From JAFNGF01 sp964567045 (GTDB lineage: Bacteria > Planctomycetota > Phycisphaerae > Sedimentisphaerales > Anaerobacaceae): a DNA stretch of 64,000 bases. The notes beneath the pieces are model-generated. The model had not been told where the DNA came from and made no database searches. It was given only the letters and a program-made list of their open reading frames with translations. The stretch lies in assembly GCA_964567045.1 (NCBI GenBank), contig CAZMLE010000014.1:1-64000 (forward strand), written 5' to 3'. This document shows, piece by piece, positions 51,983-60,853 of the stretch (its first letter is position 1; every line of letters starts with the position of its first letter). Position numbers and translations under genes: made by a program.

Positions 51983-52819
51983 TCAGCTCACAGAATGCTG
52001 CTGGCGGATTTTCTCCAGCAGGCGCTTGGTGGCTAAAATACCTTCGTCCTCGCTGAGCCTTTTGCCTTCGTATTCGATGCCCACGTAGCCTTGATAGCCG
52101 GCAGCAAGTACGATGTCCATCATCCGATAGTAATCGATGGTGGTCTCGTTGTCTTGCTGGTCGAAATCGTAGCTTTTGGCGCTGACCGCCTTGGCATAAG
52201 GCATTAGCATCTTAACAGTTTCATAGCGGTCGGTCTTGGGCGGGAAATTGCCGAAATCAGGCAGCGTTCCGCAGTTAGCCAGGCCGACTTTTTCTATCAC
52301 GCCGATAAGCCACTGCCCGTCGGAGGATAGTCCGCCGTGGTTTTCGACAATCACACTCAGGTTGTGACCGGCGGCGTATTCGCCCAGTCGCCGCAGTCCA
52401 TCGGCAGTTAGTTTCATCTGTTCCTGGTAAGTGCCTTTGGAATATGCGTTGACGCGGATGGAATGACAGCCCAAAAACCTGGCGGCTTCGACCCACCTAT
52501 AATGGTTTTCGACCGCCTGCTTACGGCGTTTGGCGTCAGGGTCGCCGAGATGTCCCTCCTCGTCGCACATAATCAGCAGCGAGGTAACGCCGTGCTCCTC
52601 GGCACGCTTTTTCATTTCAGTTAGGTACTTGGCGTCTTCGGCCTTATCCTTAAAGAATTGATTGACGTACTCGACTGCGTCGATGCCCAAACTGTGGGCT
52701 TCTCCGGCAAAATCCAGATTATCCAGCTTGGGTCCGCCGCCGGCGGACCGGCCGCGAAGCCTGCGATGCAGCGACCACTGAGCCAGTGAGATTTTGAAAG
52801 GCTCTTTTGAACCTGCCAT
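51983..52819 (-). CDS. Sugar phosphate isomerase/epimerase-like TIM-barrel protein
   Basis: 278 residues of the AP-endonuclease-2/xylose-isomerase-like fold. ISLAQWSLH starts the barrel, SIRVNAYSKG, VIVENHGGLSSDG and VGIEYEGKRL supply the metal-ligating strands (Glu and His). Many planctomycete paralogs act on sugars or inositols. A hairpin element (52731-52749) is present inside the gene near residues 24-30 (RSAGGGP) and does not break the frame. Substrate is unknown. Confidence 0.83.
   Translation of the reverse strand: MAGSKEPFKISLAQWSLHRRLRGRSAGGGPKLDNLDFAGEAHSLGIDAVEYVNQFFKDKAEDAKYLTEMKKRAEEHGVTSLLIMCDEEGHLGDPDAKRRKQAVENHYRWVEAARFLGCHSIRVNAYSKGTYQEQMKLTADGLRRLGEYAAGHNLSVIVENHGGLSSDGQWLIGVIEKVGLANCGTLPDFGNFPPKTDRYETVKMLMPYAKAVSAKSYDFDQQDNETTIDYYRMMDIVLAAGYQGYVGIEYEGKRLSEDEGILATKRLLEKIRQQHSVS
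52731..52749. repeat. Palindrome GGTCCGCC-GCC-GGCGGACC (copy F4) inside the TIM-barrel gene
   Basis: Perfect 8-bp arms with a three-base loop, in frame between the first strand and helix, encoding part of RSAGGGP. Confidence 0.7.
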
Positions 52820-52913
52820 TTACGGATTGTAGCAGGAAATTGCAGTAGCAGCAAGATTTTGCCTGAGCCAAACAGAACTTGAGCATAGCAGCTAGGTCTG
52901 ATAGACTATTTAA

Positions 52914-52933
52914 CCCCGCAATTCATTGCGGGG
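52914..52933. repeat. Palindrome CCCCGCAAT-TC-ATTGCGGGG (copy G2, empty form)
   Basis: Perfect 9-bp arms with a two-base loop, upstream of purD. Its arms equal those of the nested element at 45546-45589. Confidence 0.8.
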
Positions 52934-52961
52934 TCTGATATTTGTGATTTGGAGTCGGCAG

Positions 52962-54239
52962 ATGAACGCGCTTCTAATCGGCGGCGGCGGACGCGAGCAC
53001 GCGATCGCCTGGAAATTAGCTCAATCAAAGAATCTTGGCAAGCTCTACATCACGCCGGGTAATGCCGGCACCGCTATGTGCGGCGAAAATGTGCCCATCG
53101 CGGCCACTGATGTCGGCAAACTGGTGGAATTCGCACGGCAGAATAAGGTCGGATTGGTCATCGTGGGTCCGGAAGACCCGCTGGCTGGCGGAGTGGTGGA
53201 CGCGATGGAACACGCCGGCATAAAAGCGTTCGGGCCCAGTGCAGGCGCCGCTCAACTGGAAGCAGATAAAGCCTTTGCAAAGCAGTTAATGCGGGCTAGT
53301 GCCATCTCAACCGCGGAAGGCAGAATCTTCGAGAGATTCAGTGACGCCAAGGCCTATATAGCCAGCAGAGATGAGGCAGTAGTGGTAAAAGCGGCAGGCC
53401 TTGCGCAGGGAAAGGGAGTTATTGTCTGCGACGACCCTGCGGACGGCATTTTGGCGGCTGAAAAAATAATGGTCGATAAGATATTCGGCCTGGCAGGCGA
53501 CAAAATTGTGGTGGAAGATAAGCTCTTGGGTGAGGAAGCCTCGATACTGGCCTTTGTGGATGGGCGAAATATCTACGTTATGGAATCGTCGCAGGATCAT
53601 AAGCCCATCGGGGATGGCGACACGGGGCCTAACACCGGCGGTATGGGTGCTTATAGCCCGGCGCCGGTGGTCACCGAGGAGATGATGAATAGAATCACGC
53701 GCGAAATTCTCGTGCCGGTCGTGGACGGAATGAATCGTAACGGCACGCCATATAAAGGAGTGCTCTATGCGGGGCTAATGATTACCGGTGCAGGGCCGAG
53801 AGTGCTGGAATTTAATGTTCGCTTCGGCGACCCGGAGACCCAGCCGATTCTGGCCCGGCTGAAAAGCGATCTGTTGGAAGTTTGCCTGGCTGTTTGTGAC
53901 GGCAAGTTAGACGAGGTTACGCTGCGGTGGGACGAGCGGCCGTCGGTGTGTGTAGTAATGGCTTCAGGCGGTTACCCGGGCGATTATCAAAAGGGAAAGA
54001 AAATTACCGGGCTGGAGCAAGCTGAGCAGCTTGAGGATGTGATTGTTTTTCACGCAGGCACTAAAAAGCAAAATGGAGATGTCGTTACCAACGGCGGCAG
54101 GGTTCTGGGCGTTACCGCTCTGGGCCGGACAATCGCAGATGCCAAGGCGCGAGCCTACGAAGCGGTTGGTAAAATACAATTTGAAGGCGCTTACTGGCGC
54201 ACGGATATTGCAGATAAGGCAATCAGGGTTCGCAAGTGA
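52962..54239 (+). CDS. purD: Phosphoribosylamine-glycine ligase
   Basis: About 425 residues from ATG 52962, which has GGAG seven bases upstream. The N-terminal NALLIGGGGREHAIAWKL and the ATP-grasp segment VVKAAGLAQGKGV are diagnostic; NVRFGDPETQ and GGYPGDY follow. It joins glycine to phosphoribosylamine, step two of purine synthesis. The last bases overlap the AsmA-like start by four (GTGA). Placement with purF and purM is in a common neighbourhood but not a single operon. Confidence 0.95.
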   Translation: MNALLIGGGGREHAIAWKLAQSKNLGKLYITPGNAGTAMCGENVPIAATDVGKLVEFARQNKVGLVIVGPEDPLAGGVVDAMEHAGIKAFGPSAGAAQLEADKAFAKQLMRASAISTAEGRIFERFSDAKAYIASRDEAVVVKAAGLAQGKGVIVCDDPADGILAAEKIMVDKIFGLAGDKIVVEDKLLGEEASILAFVDGRNIYVMESSQDHKPIGDGDTGPNTGGMGAYSPAPVVTEEMMNRITREILVPVVDGMNRNGTPYKGVLYAGLMITGAGPRVLEFNVRFGDPETQPILARLKSDLLEVCLAVCDGKLDEVTLRWDERPSVCVVMASGGYPGDYQKGKKITGLEQAEQLEDVIVFHAGTKKQNGDVVTNGGRVLGVTALGRTIADAKARAYEAVGKIQFEGAYWRTDIADKAIRVRK

Positions 54240-57200
54240 CAAATAAAACAGAATACGACCCCGAAATAAATTGCGGGGCTAAATATTTAGCCGCCAAATT
54301 TATTTGGCGGTTTTTCGACTCCGCAGGCAAGGTCCGCCACGGGCGGATTCTTCGCTGGTTTCTGGTTGGCTTGGCTATTATCGCTGTTTTAGGGCTTGTA
54401 TTTGTCTGGATGGTACGTGCTCTGCCGCACATCGCCCTGGCACAAATCAGCGAGCTGACCAATACGAGAATTGGCGCCGAATCGGTGAGCCTCGGCCTCG
54501 ATGGCTCGGTCCTCATTAGAAACCTCGTGATTAGGCCTGACCGGGAACAAAAATACGATGACGCGATACTCAAGGCCGAGACCGTATATGCTCGCTTTAG
54601 TATAGGCAGTCTAATGCTGTTGGGTCCCCGACTTAAAGACATACGTGTCAATGATTTTGTATTTGATGCCCAGTACGACCTGGATGCAGGCAGGTGGAAC
54701 GTAGCGGCGCTGAAAATCCGTGTCCCTCGGGATGGTTCCGGCAAGATGCCGGCAGTTCACCTTAGCCAGGGGACATTGCAATATAGTAAGGTCTCAAGCG
54801 GGCAGGCCAAGGTTGCAGCGTCTGTGCCTGTTCGTGCAGAGTTCGGGTTCGACCAGTGGACACAAGAAGGCTACCGCTTTAATATACGGACGGCTGCACT
54901 GTCGAGCGGCTTCGGCAAAAGCAACTTGAGCGGATTCATCAAGCCCGGCAGAATTACAGTTGCAGGCGGTATCTCATCGACGGATATTCCCACACTTGAA
55001 TGGGCCTGGGCGGTAGATGTATTAGCCGCAGAGTTGGATTATGAGCAGGACCGCAACTACTCTGTTAAGCTGCGGGTAAAAGATTTTCATAGCACACATA
55101 CTCCCGCGGCGGACACCTTTGGGTTAATCAAGTCGCCATCGCTGGCAAAGTCCGGTGCATTTGATGCTCTGCAGAGTTTCTTCAGCCGATACAGTCCTGT
55201 CGGAACAGTCGATATCGACGTTGCTGCGTCGGGCAATTTCGACCGCTTGAGCGACAGCACGGCAAGCGGCAAGGTCTATTGTAAGGATGTTTCAGTTTGC
55301 GACCGTCACTTCCCGTACGCAATAAAGCACCTGACCGGCGAGGTAGATTTCACGCAAGACGGCGCAGTCCTGAATGCGCTATCCGGCAAACACGGTGACG
55401 TTGACATAAACATTGATGGCTTGGTCAAGGGCTTTGGCCCGACGCAGCAGTATCAGTTCCGCATTACAAGTACTAACATGGTCTTGGATGGTGACCTTTA
55501 TAGCGCGTTAAGCGCAGAGCAAAAGAATCTATGGGATGCTTTTTCTCCAGGCGGGCGGGTCGCGATAGATCAACGCTTTAGCAGAAAGTCGCAAGCTGAT
55601 ACCAAAACAACCTTGACGATTGAGCTGCTCGATGCCCAGGCTGCCTATAAGCATTTTCCTTATCCTCTGAGAAATCTCACCGGGAAACTCTTTTTTGACC
55701 GGAATAGTGTCCTTGTCTCGGATGTAGTCTCGCAGGTAGACACATGCAAAATCACCTTTAACGGCAGCGTAAGCGGTTATAATACAGAACAACCAACGTG
55801 CTATCTTTCAATAAAAGCAGACAATGTCCCGCTGGATTCAACACTTGCAGCGGCACTGCCGGATAGCTCAAGGAGCTTTTACAACCGATTTGACTTAGCT
55901 GGATTAGCCGATGCCCAGATAAAGGTTTTTACGCTGCAGCAGGGCCGTGAGCGCGCCTTCGGCGGACCACCCATTCGGCAAGGTCAGGGCAGGCTTGGCA
56001 CGAGCAGTTTTCTGGCCGATGTCACTTTGAAAGAGGCCCGCCTCCGGCGGATGGGCGAATCGCCGCTGGTTATTTCTAATATTTCAGCGACGGCTGTCAT
56101 CATGCCGGATTCGATGAGTATCAAGCAGTTCACCGGCCAATGCAGTCAGGGCGAGGTCTCGATTGCCGGCAGCATCTCGCTTGCGAATCAGGCCCAGCCG
56201 TCTCGCTACCACTTGACGGTAGGTGCACAGGGAGTTGAGCTGAGTGCTGATTTGGTCGACTTGTTGCCGGGGTCGGCGAAAAAAATCTTTTCCGAGTCGA
56301 CGCCGCAAGGCAGAATCAATCTCACTGCCGATTTGAGAAAAGCTGCCGACGATCCCCGCTTTCGCGCCCGACACCTTGCCCCTGCAGAAGCAGGGGAACC
56401 CAGTTACCAGATTGCTGTCGAGTGTTTGGGTGACAGTGTTGCCTTTAAGCAGTTTGCATACCCTCTGAAGAATGTTGTTGGCAAATTGGCGATAACAAAT
56501 AAGACTCTCACATTTGAAAATGTTACTGCGGCTCCGGCTGCTGGCCAATCGGAAATCGCAGATCGCAAATCGCAAATCGTCCTGAATGGTCAAGTCACAT
56601 TAGCTGACGGTGCTTTGGGCCAGGCCCGCCCTGAGCGTGCCGAACGGGGTAGTCTCGAGCTTTCGGCCAGTGACATCCCCTTTGACGAGCAATTAGGAAC
56701 TGCCTTAACCAGTAAGGGCATTGCTCCTTTTTATGGTAAGCTGCGACCTTCTGGCCGATTTGATTTGGATTCGGTAAATATAAAGATTTTTGCTGCAAAC
56801 GACGGCTCAAATTGTGTTGATTTCGCCGGCGCGGTCAGATTGAAAGACTGCCGGTTCGACTTATCCGGTACCGAAGCCCAATTAAATGCCTTGTTGAAGG
56901 CTAAAGGCTTGTACAAAGTCGGCAGTCCCCCCGCCAGAGGCGGGCAGGGCAGTGGTTTCTCGGCTGGAGCTATCAGCCTTACCGCCGATAGTCTCAGGGT
57001 TAAGGGCAAAGCCATAACCAATCTGAACGCAGATATCAATTACGATCCCGACACCCAGAGCTGGCTGGCGGAGAATTTGCTTGCTGATTGCTATGGCGGT
57101 AAAGTGGCAGGTAAGCTGGAATTTAGACGCCCAGCGCGTGAGTCTTTGAAATATCTGTTGCAGGTAGGTTTTGACAAGGTTGACCTAAGGCAGTTTCTTG

Positions 57201-57757
57201 CCGATACAGGCCCCACAGGTTCCACACAGACCGGGCATAGCAGTGGGACAATGAGGGGGGCACTGAGCATTATAGCCGAGGTTGGTGCCCCCGTGTCTTC
57301 TGTCGAAGACAGAAACGGGGGGCAAATCGGCCAATGCAGGCTGGCAATACGCGATATGGAGGTGGGTAAACTCTCGCCGCTGGCAAAACTGCTGTACGTA
57401 TTGAAGCTGACGGAGCCGAAGGACTTCGCCTTCGAGCACATGGTTGTTGATTCATACATCAAGGGCGACAAGCTACTTTTTGAAGAATTCGATTTATCCG
57501 GCCAGGCGATAGCTTTTAGCGGCTCCGGCTGGATGGACCTGGCCAGTGACAATGTGGATTTGGTTCTTACTGCTCGCGGCAAGCGCTTAGCTGCCGCCCC
57601 GAACAAGGTCGGGGTTGTGCAGTCTCTGGCCGAAGGCCTCGGCCAGGCCGTGGTCAGGGTAGAAGTAACCGGCAACGTTCACGATCCCCAGGTGACGACC
57701 AGAACGTTGCCGGTCATCGAAGACTCGCTGAAAATCCTCGGTACAAAGCGGAAGTAA
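54236..57757 (+). CDS. AsmA/TamB-like large protein with five palindrome-derived insertions
   Basis: 1173 residues. After a hydrophilic start a membrane helix (FLVGLAIIAVLGLVFVW near 43-60) is followed by repeated beta-rich stretches of AsmA-like type (VRVNDFVFDA-like, LTGKLFFDRNSVLVSD, GKVAGKLEF) and a C-terminal domain with SGSGWMDLASDNVDLVLTARG. Such proteins span the periplasm and aid lipid transport or outer-membrane assembly. GTG 54236 overlaps the purD stop. Five short palindromic elements lie in frame (54259-54310, 56353, 56625, 56930, 57287), so parts of its sequence are repeat-derived. Confidence 0.85.
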   Translation: MTNKTEYDPEINCGAKYLAAKFIWRFFDSAGKVRHGRILRWFLVGLAIIAVLGLVFVWMVRALPHIALAQISELTNTRIGAESVSLGLDGSVLIRNLVIRPDREQKYDDAILKAETVYARFSIGSLMLLGPRLKDIRVNDFVFDAQYDLDAGRWNVAALKIRVPRDGSGKMPAVHLSQGTLQYSKVSSGQAKVAASVPVRAEFGFDQWTQEGYRFNIRTAALSSGFGKSNLSGFIKPGRITVAGGISSTDIPTLEWAWAVDVLAAELDYEQDRNYSVKLRVKDFHSTHTPAADTFGLIKSPSLAKSGAFDALQSFFSRYSPVGTVDIDVAASGNFDRLSDSTASGKVYCKDVSVCDRHFPYAIKHLTGEVDFTQDGAVLNALSGKHGDVDINIDGLVKGFGPTQQYQFRITSTNMVLDGDLYSALSAEQKNLWDAFSPGGRVAIDQRFSRKSQADTKTTLTIELLDAQAAYKHFPYPLRNLTGKLFFDRNSVLVSDVVSQVDTCKITFNGSVSGYNTEQPTCYLSIKADNVPLDSTLAAALPDSSRSFYNRFDLAGLADAQIKVFTLQQGRERAFGGPPIRQGQGRLGTSSFLADVTLKEARLRRMGESPLVISNISATAVIMPDSMSIKQFTGQCSQGEVSIAGSISLANQAQPSRYHLTVGAQGVELSADLVDLLPGSAKKIFSESTPQGRINLTADLRKAADDPRFRARHLAPAEAGEPSYQIAVECLGDSVAFKQFAYPLKNVVGKLAITNKTLTFENVTAAPAAGQSEIADRKSQIVLNGQVTLADGALGQARPERAERGSLELSASDIPFDEQLGTALTSKGIAPFYGKLRPSGRFDLDSVNIKIFAANDGSNCVDFAGAVRLKDCRFDLSGTEAQLNALLKAKGLYKVGSPPARGGQGSGFSAGAISLTADSLRVKGKAITNLNADINYDPDTQSWLAENLLADCYGGKVAGKLEFRRPARESLKYLLQVGFDKVDLRQFLADTGPTGSTQTGHSSGTMRGALSIIAEVGAPVSSVEDRNGGQIGQCRLAIRDMEVGKLSPLAKLLYVLKLTEPKDFAFEHMVVDSYIKGDKLLFEEFDLSGQAIAFSGSGWMDLASDNVDLVLTARGKRLAAAPNKVGVVQSLAEGLGQAVVRVEVTGNVHDPQVTTRTLPVIEDSLKILGTKRK
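54259..54310. repeat. Triple palindrome at the N-terminus of the AsmA-like gene (copy G3 and neighbours)
   Basis: CCCCGAAATAAATTGCGGGG (54259-54278), GGCTAAATATTTAGCC (54277-54292) and CCGCCAAATTTATTTGGCGG (54291-54310) follow each other. The first shares TTGCGGGGCTAAA with the element at 45546. All lie in frame within residues 9-25. Confidence 0.7.
56353..56397. repeat. Degenerate double hairpin (copy A3) in the AsmA-like gene
   Basis: TCCCCGCTTTCGCGCCCGAC and GCCCCTGCAGAAGCAGGGGA match the element at 39018 with the first arm decayed. It is in frame, encoding about 15 residues (FRARHLAPAEAG). Confidence 0.7.
56625..56649. repeat. Palindromic element (copy B5) in the AsmA-like gene
   Basis: CCCGCCCTGAGCGTGCCGAA followed by CGGGG resembles the CCTGTCCTGAGC..GTCGAAGG family; it is in frame (RPERAERG). 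Confidence 0.6.
56930..56944. repeat. Palindrome CCCGCC-AGA-GGCGGG (copy F2) in the AsmA-like gene
   Basis: Six-bp arms with a three-base loop, in frame (PPARGG). Confidence 0.65.
57287..57323. repeat. Palindromic element, GTCTTC-TGTC-GAAGAC type (copy E1) in the AsmA-like gene
   Basis: CCCCCGT and ACGGGGG form the outer arms and TTCTGTC/GACAGAA the inner. It is in frame (VSSVEDRNGG). A related copy is at 61301-61338. Confidence 0.7.
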
Positions 57758-57775
57758 ATAAAGGGAGTTTTGTCC

Positions 57776-60043
57776 ATGAACAGGCGGCGGTTTCTGCAGA
57801 TAAGCTCAGGCTCAGCGGCAGCGATGTTTTTGCCTGAAATTCATCTGGGTGCTGGTGAGATACCAAAGGCTGAGCGGCCAAACATTCTCTGGATTAGCTG
57901 TGAGGACACCAGTTGCGACCTTGGCTGCTACGGCGATAGTTGCGCTGTGACACCCAACATCGACGAGCTGGCTGCACAGGGCGTGCGTTACACCAACGTA
58001 TATACGAACGCCGGGGTCTGCGCACCATCCCGCTCGGGTGTCATCACCGGCATGTACCCGACCACCATCGGCACGCATCACATGCGATGCCAGGGTGTGC
58101 CGCCGGCAGAAGTAAAGTGCTTCCCTGAGTATCTCAGGGCTGCCAGCTATTATTGCACCAACAATTCTAAAACCGATTACCAGTTCGACCCGCCCGTTAC
58201 CGCCTGGGACGAGTGCAGCAACAAGGCACACTGGCGAGGCCGGGCTAAAGACCAGCCCGCCAGACGTATGGCGGGCCAGCCTTTCTTGGCTGTTATCAAC
58301 CTGACAGTTTCACACGAAAGTCAAAACTGGCCAAAGAAAGGGGAAAAGCTGATTCACGACCCCGCCAAGGCCATTGTGCCACCGTACTATCCGGATACAC
58401 CTGTTGTCCGCGAGAATTTGGCAAGGTACTACGACAACGTGACCAAAATGGATGAGCAGGCAGGACGGATCCTCAAGCAGCTTGAAGAAGACAGCCTGGC
58501 GGAGGATACCATCGTCTGGTTTTGGGGCGACCATGGGCGGGGTCTGCCGCGAGCTAAGCGGTGGATTTATGACTCAGGCATCAGGGTTCCGCTGATCATT
58601 TGTGTGCCGGAGAAGTGGCGTAAGCATGCTATGCCCGGCAGTCCTGATGCCGTTAAGCCCGGCACAGTGAACGATGAGCTAATCGCATTCATTGATTTTG
58701 CTCCGACCATGTTGTCCCTGGCGGGGGTGGCAATTCCCAAACATATCCAGGGACAGGCCTTTTTGGGCAGTCAAAAAGCCAGGCCGCGGGACTATGTTTT
58801 TGCCGCCCGCGACCGTATGGACGAGGCGTACGACATTATCCGTGCGGTGCGCGACAAGCGCTATAAATACATTCGCAACTATATGCCGCATCTTACCCGC
58901 GCCCAGGACATCGAGTATATGAACCAGATGCCGATTATGCAGGAGATGCGCCGCGCTAGCGCTGAGGGTAAACTCAAAGGGCTGCAGAAACAGTACTTTG
59001 AGCCGACCAAGCCCGTTGAGGAATTGTACGACACGCTCAACGACCCACACGAGGTCAACAATCTGGCCGGCGAGGCGAAATACAAGGATGTCCTCCAGCG
59101 GCTGCGCAAGGTGCACGGCGAATGGATGAAACAGACCCGTGACGTCGGGCTGATTCCTGAGCCGGAATTTGACGAAATGAAACGGCCCGGCGGTCGGTGG
59201 CAGAAAACTGCTACCCCGAAATTTGCAAACGCCTTCCACGCGGGCGATAGGGGCACTTCGGTCGCCATAACGTGTGCTACAAAAGGCGCATCTATCGCTT
59301 ACCGAATAGGCGACCAGGGCAGTTGGAAGCTGTACAGAAAACCCGTACTGGTTCAAGCCGGTCAGACATTATGTGCCAGGGCCTGCCGCATTGGCTTCAG
59401 AGATGGCAATGAGGCTGCGTTCAAACTGCTCCAGGCCAATAAATTTGAAGATGTTCCCCGCCTTCGCGGGGACAGGCTTGTCCCTGCGGAGGCAGGGGGT
59501 CAGGATGAGCCGACCGAAGAGATTCTGCACTGGAGAGATACCCTTTATAAGACCGATCTATTGGCGCGGCTGCGCAAAATCAAGGCATTGGACTTCGTGG
59601 CACGGCCTTCCTGGCCGTGGCTCACGGGCTGGAAGCCCGTGCCACAGGTGATACCTCAGTATCTATTGGCTCTGAAGGATGAATATGCCTCGGTTCGTTA
59701 CTGGGCGGTGATCGGGTTGCACTACAACTGTAAGGAAAAGCCGGATAGAAAGCAGGCAGAAGCCATGCTACAAAAAGTGCTCAAGGACCCGGCGCCAGTT
59801 GTTCGTATCGCGGCGGCCCACGCCCTGTGCGACTGGGGCCAAGAAGAAAAGGCACTGCCCGTCCTGGTGGATGCCCTGAACTGCCAGACTGATAAAGGTC
59901 GTTTGCACGCGATGATTGCATTAAAAGAGATTGGCGAAAAAGCCATGCCTGCTTTAGAGCAAATCAAGGCACACGAAAAAGACCCCGACAACTATGTGCA
60001 GCGAGTCACAGGCGCGGTGCTGAAGCGCCTTGGAAGCGGTTAG
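57776..60043 (+). CDS. Sulfatase (arylsulfatase-like) with HEAT-like C-terminus
   Basis: About 755 residues from ATG 57776 (GGGAG eight bases upstream). NRRRFLQISSGSAAAMFL is a Tat-type signal. The S1 sulfatase core has CAPSR (82-86) where Cys82 becomes formylglycine, preceded by the metal site EDTSCD. Residues ~640-755 form HEAT-like helical repeats. The enzyme removes sulfate esters from polysaccharides. Three palindromic elements lie in frame (58255, 59454, 59597), giving repeat-derived inserts of about 6-17 residues each. Confidence 0.9.
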   Translation: MNRRRFLQISSGSAAAMFLPEIHLGAGEIPKAERPNILWISCEDTSCDLGCYGDSCAVTPNIDELAAQGVRYTNVYTNAGVCAPSRSGVITGMYPTTIGTHHMRCQGVPPAEVKCFPEYLRAASYYCTNNSKTDYQFDPPVTAWDECSNKAHWRGRAKDQPARRMAGQPFLAVINLTVSHESQNWPKKGEKLIHDPAKAIVPPYYPDTPVVRENLARYYDNVTKMDEQAGRILKQLEEDSLAEDTIVWFWGDHGRGLPRAKRWIYDSGIRVPLIICVPEKWRKHAMPGSPDAVKPGTVNDELIAFIDFAPTMLSLAGVAIPKHIQGQAFLGSQKARPRDYVFAARDRMDEAYDIIRAVRDKRYKYIRNYMPHLTRAQDIEYMNQMPIMQEMRRASAEGKLKGLQKQYFEPTKPVEELYDTLNDPHEVNNLAGEAKYKDVLQRLRKVHGEWMKQTRDVGLIPEPEFDEMKRPGGRWQKTATPKFANAFHAGDRGTSVAITCATKGASIAYRIGDQGSWKLYRKPVLVQAGQTLCARACRIGFRDGNEAAFKLLQANKFEDVPRLRGDRLVPAEAGGQDEPTEEILHWRDTLYKTDLLARLRKIKALDFVARPSWPWLTGWKPVPQVIPQYLLALKDEYASVRYWAVIGLHYNCKEKPDRKQAEAMLQKVLKDPAPVVRIAAAHALCDWGQEEKALPVLVDALNCQTDKGRLHAMIALKEIGEKAMPALEQIKAHEKDPDNYVQRVTGAVLKRLGSG
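58255..58276. repeat. Palindrome GCCCGCCA-GACGTA-TGGCGGGC (copy F1) in the sulfatase gene
   Basis: Perfect 8-bp arms, in frame at about residues 160-167 (PARRMAG). Confidence 0.75.
59454..59500. repeat. Double-hairpin element (copy A2) in the sulfatase gene
   Basis: TTCCCCGCCTTCGCGGGGAC and TCCCTGCGGAGGCAGGGGG repeat the 39018 element; in frame at residues ~560-576 (PRLRGDRLVPAEAGG). Confidence 0.85.
59597..59645. repeat. Double palindrome GTGGCACGGCC..GGCCGTGGC..GCCCGTGCCAC (copy D1) in the sulfatase gene
   Basis: GGCACGGCCTTCCTGGCCGT and CACGGGCTGGAAGCCCGTG form two hairpins whose outer arms GTGGCACGG/CCCGTGCCAC also pair. In frame, encoding VARPSWPWLTGWKPVPQ. Confidence 0.8.
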
Positions 60044-60044
60044 T

Positions 60045-60848
60045 ATGCATAAGCACAGAGGCTTTACGTTAATAGAACTTCTGGTGGTGATTGCCATCAT
60101 TGCGATATTGATGGCGATCCTGATACCCGCACTAAGCAGGGCCAGAGAGCAGGGAAAACGCGCTGCCTGCCTTAGCAACGTTGCGCAGTTAGGGCTTGCC
60201 TGGGTTTTGTACGCGGACGAAAACGACAATAAGATCGTTAACGGCTGCACCGGCAAAGGGGGCGAAAACCCTATACCGAGCAATGAAGACGGCTGGGTGC
60301 ACTGGGCCGGCTACACGGATCAGACAGGCGAAGCAGACCAGATAAAAGCTATCAAAGACGGTGCACTATTCCCATACTGCAAGAGCGAAAAACTCTACAA
60401 ATGCCCGACCGGCCTGCGCGGCGAGATGCGCACGTATGCCATAGTCGATTCTATGAACGGCTGGCCAAGCGGGCCCAGAATCAAAAATAGAATGGATATT
60501 CACAGGCCCGCCGAGAGAGCTGTTTTTCTCGATGAAGGCTGGGTGACATTTGCCAGTTGGAGCGTCCCTTATGACAGGGAGGCCTGGTGGGGAAGCGCAG
60601 TGACGGTGGCGGGCATACTCGCCGCTGACAACCGCCATAAGGACCCGCCCCCGGTCCGGCACGGCAACGGCACAAACTTCTCCTTCGCAGACGGCCACAG
60701 CGAATACTGGAAGTGGAAGGACCCGCGGACGATAAGCTATGGCAGACTGGAAGTGGGGTCCCGGCCAGACCAGCCGGGCAATCCAGATTTGCACCGTGTG
60801 CAAAAGGCCGTGTGGGGAAAGTTGGGTTACACACCAAGCCGTTCGTAG
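60045..60848 (+). CDS. Prepilin-like N-methylation protein (type II secretion pseudopilin, planctomycete type)
   Basis: About 267 residues from ATG 60045. The N-terminus RGFTLIELLVVIAIIAILMAI is a type IV prepilin leader and helix with the cleavage site before the F. A long periplasmic domain with FSFADGHSEYWKWKD near the C-terminus matches the H-x-DG tail of the abundant planctomycete prepilin-like proteins. A TTG at 60030 is less likely. It directly follows the sulfatase gene (two-base gap). Confidence 0.88.
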   Translation: MHKHRGFTLIELLVVIAIIAILMAILIPALSRAREQGKRAACLSNVAQLGLAWVLYADENDNKIVNGCTGKGGENPIPSNEDGWVHWAGYTDQTGEADQIKAIKDGALFPYCKSEKLYKCPTGLRGEMRTYAIVDSMNGWPSGPRIKNRMDIHRPAERAVFLDEGWVTFASWSVPYDREAWWGSAVTVAGILAADNRHKDPPPVRHGNGTNFSFADGHSEYWKWKDPRTISYGRLEVGSRPDQPGNPDLHRVQKAVWGKLGYTPSRS

Positions 60849-60853
60849 AGAGA

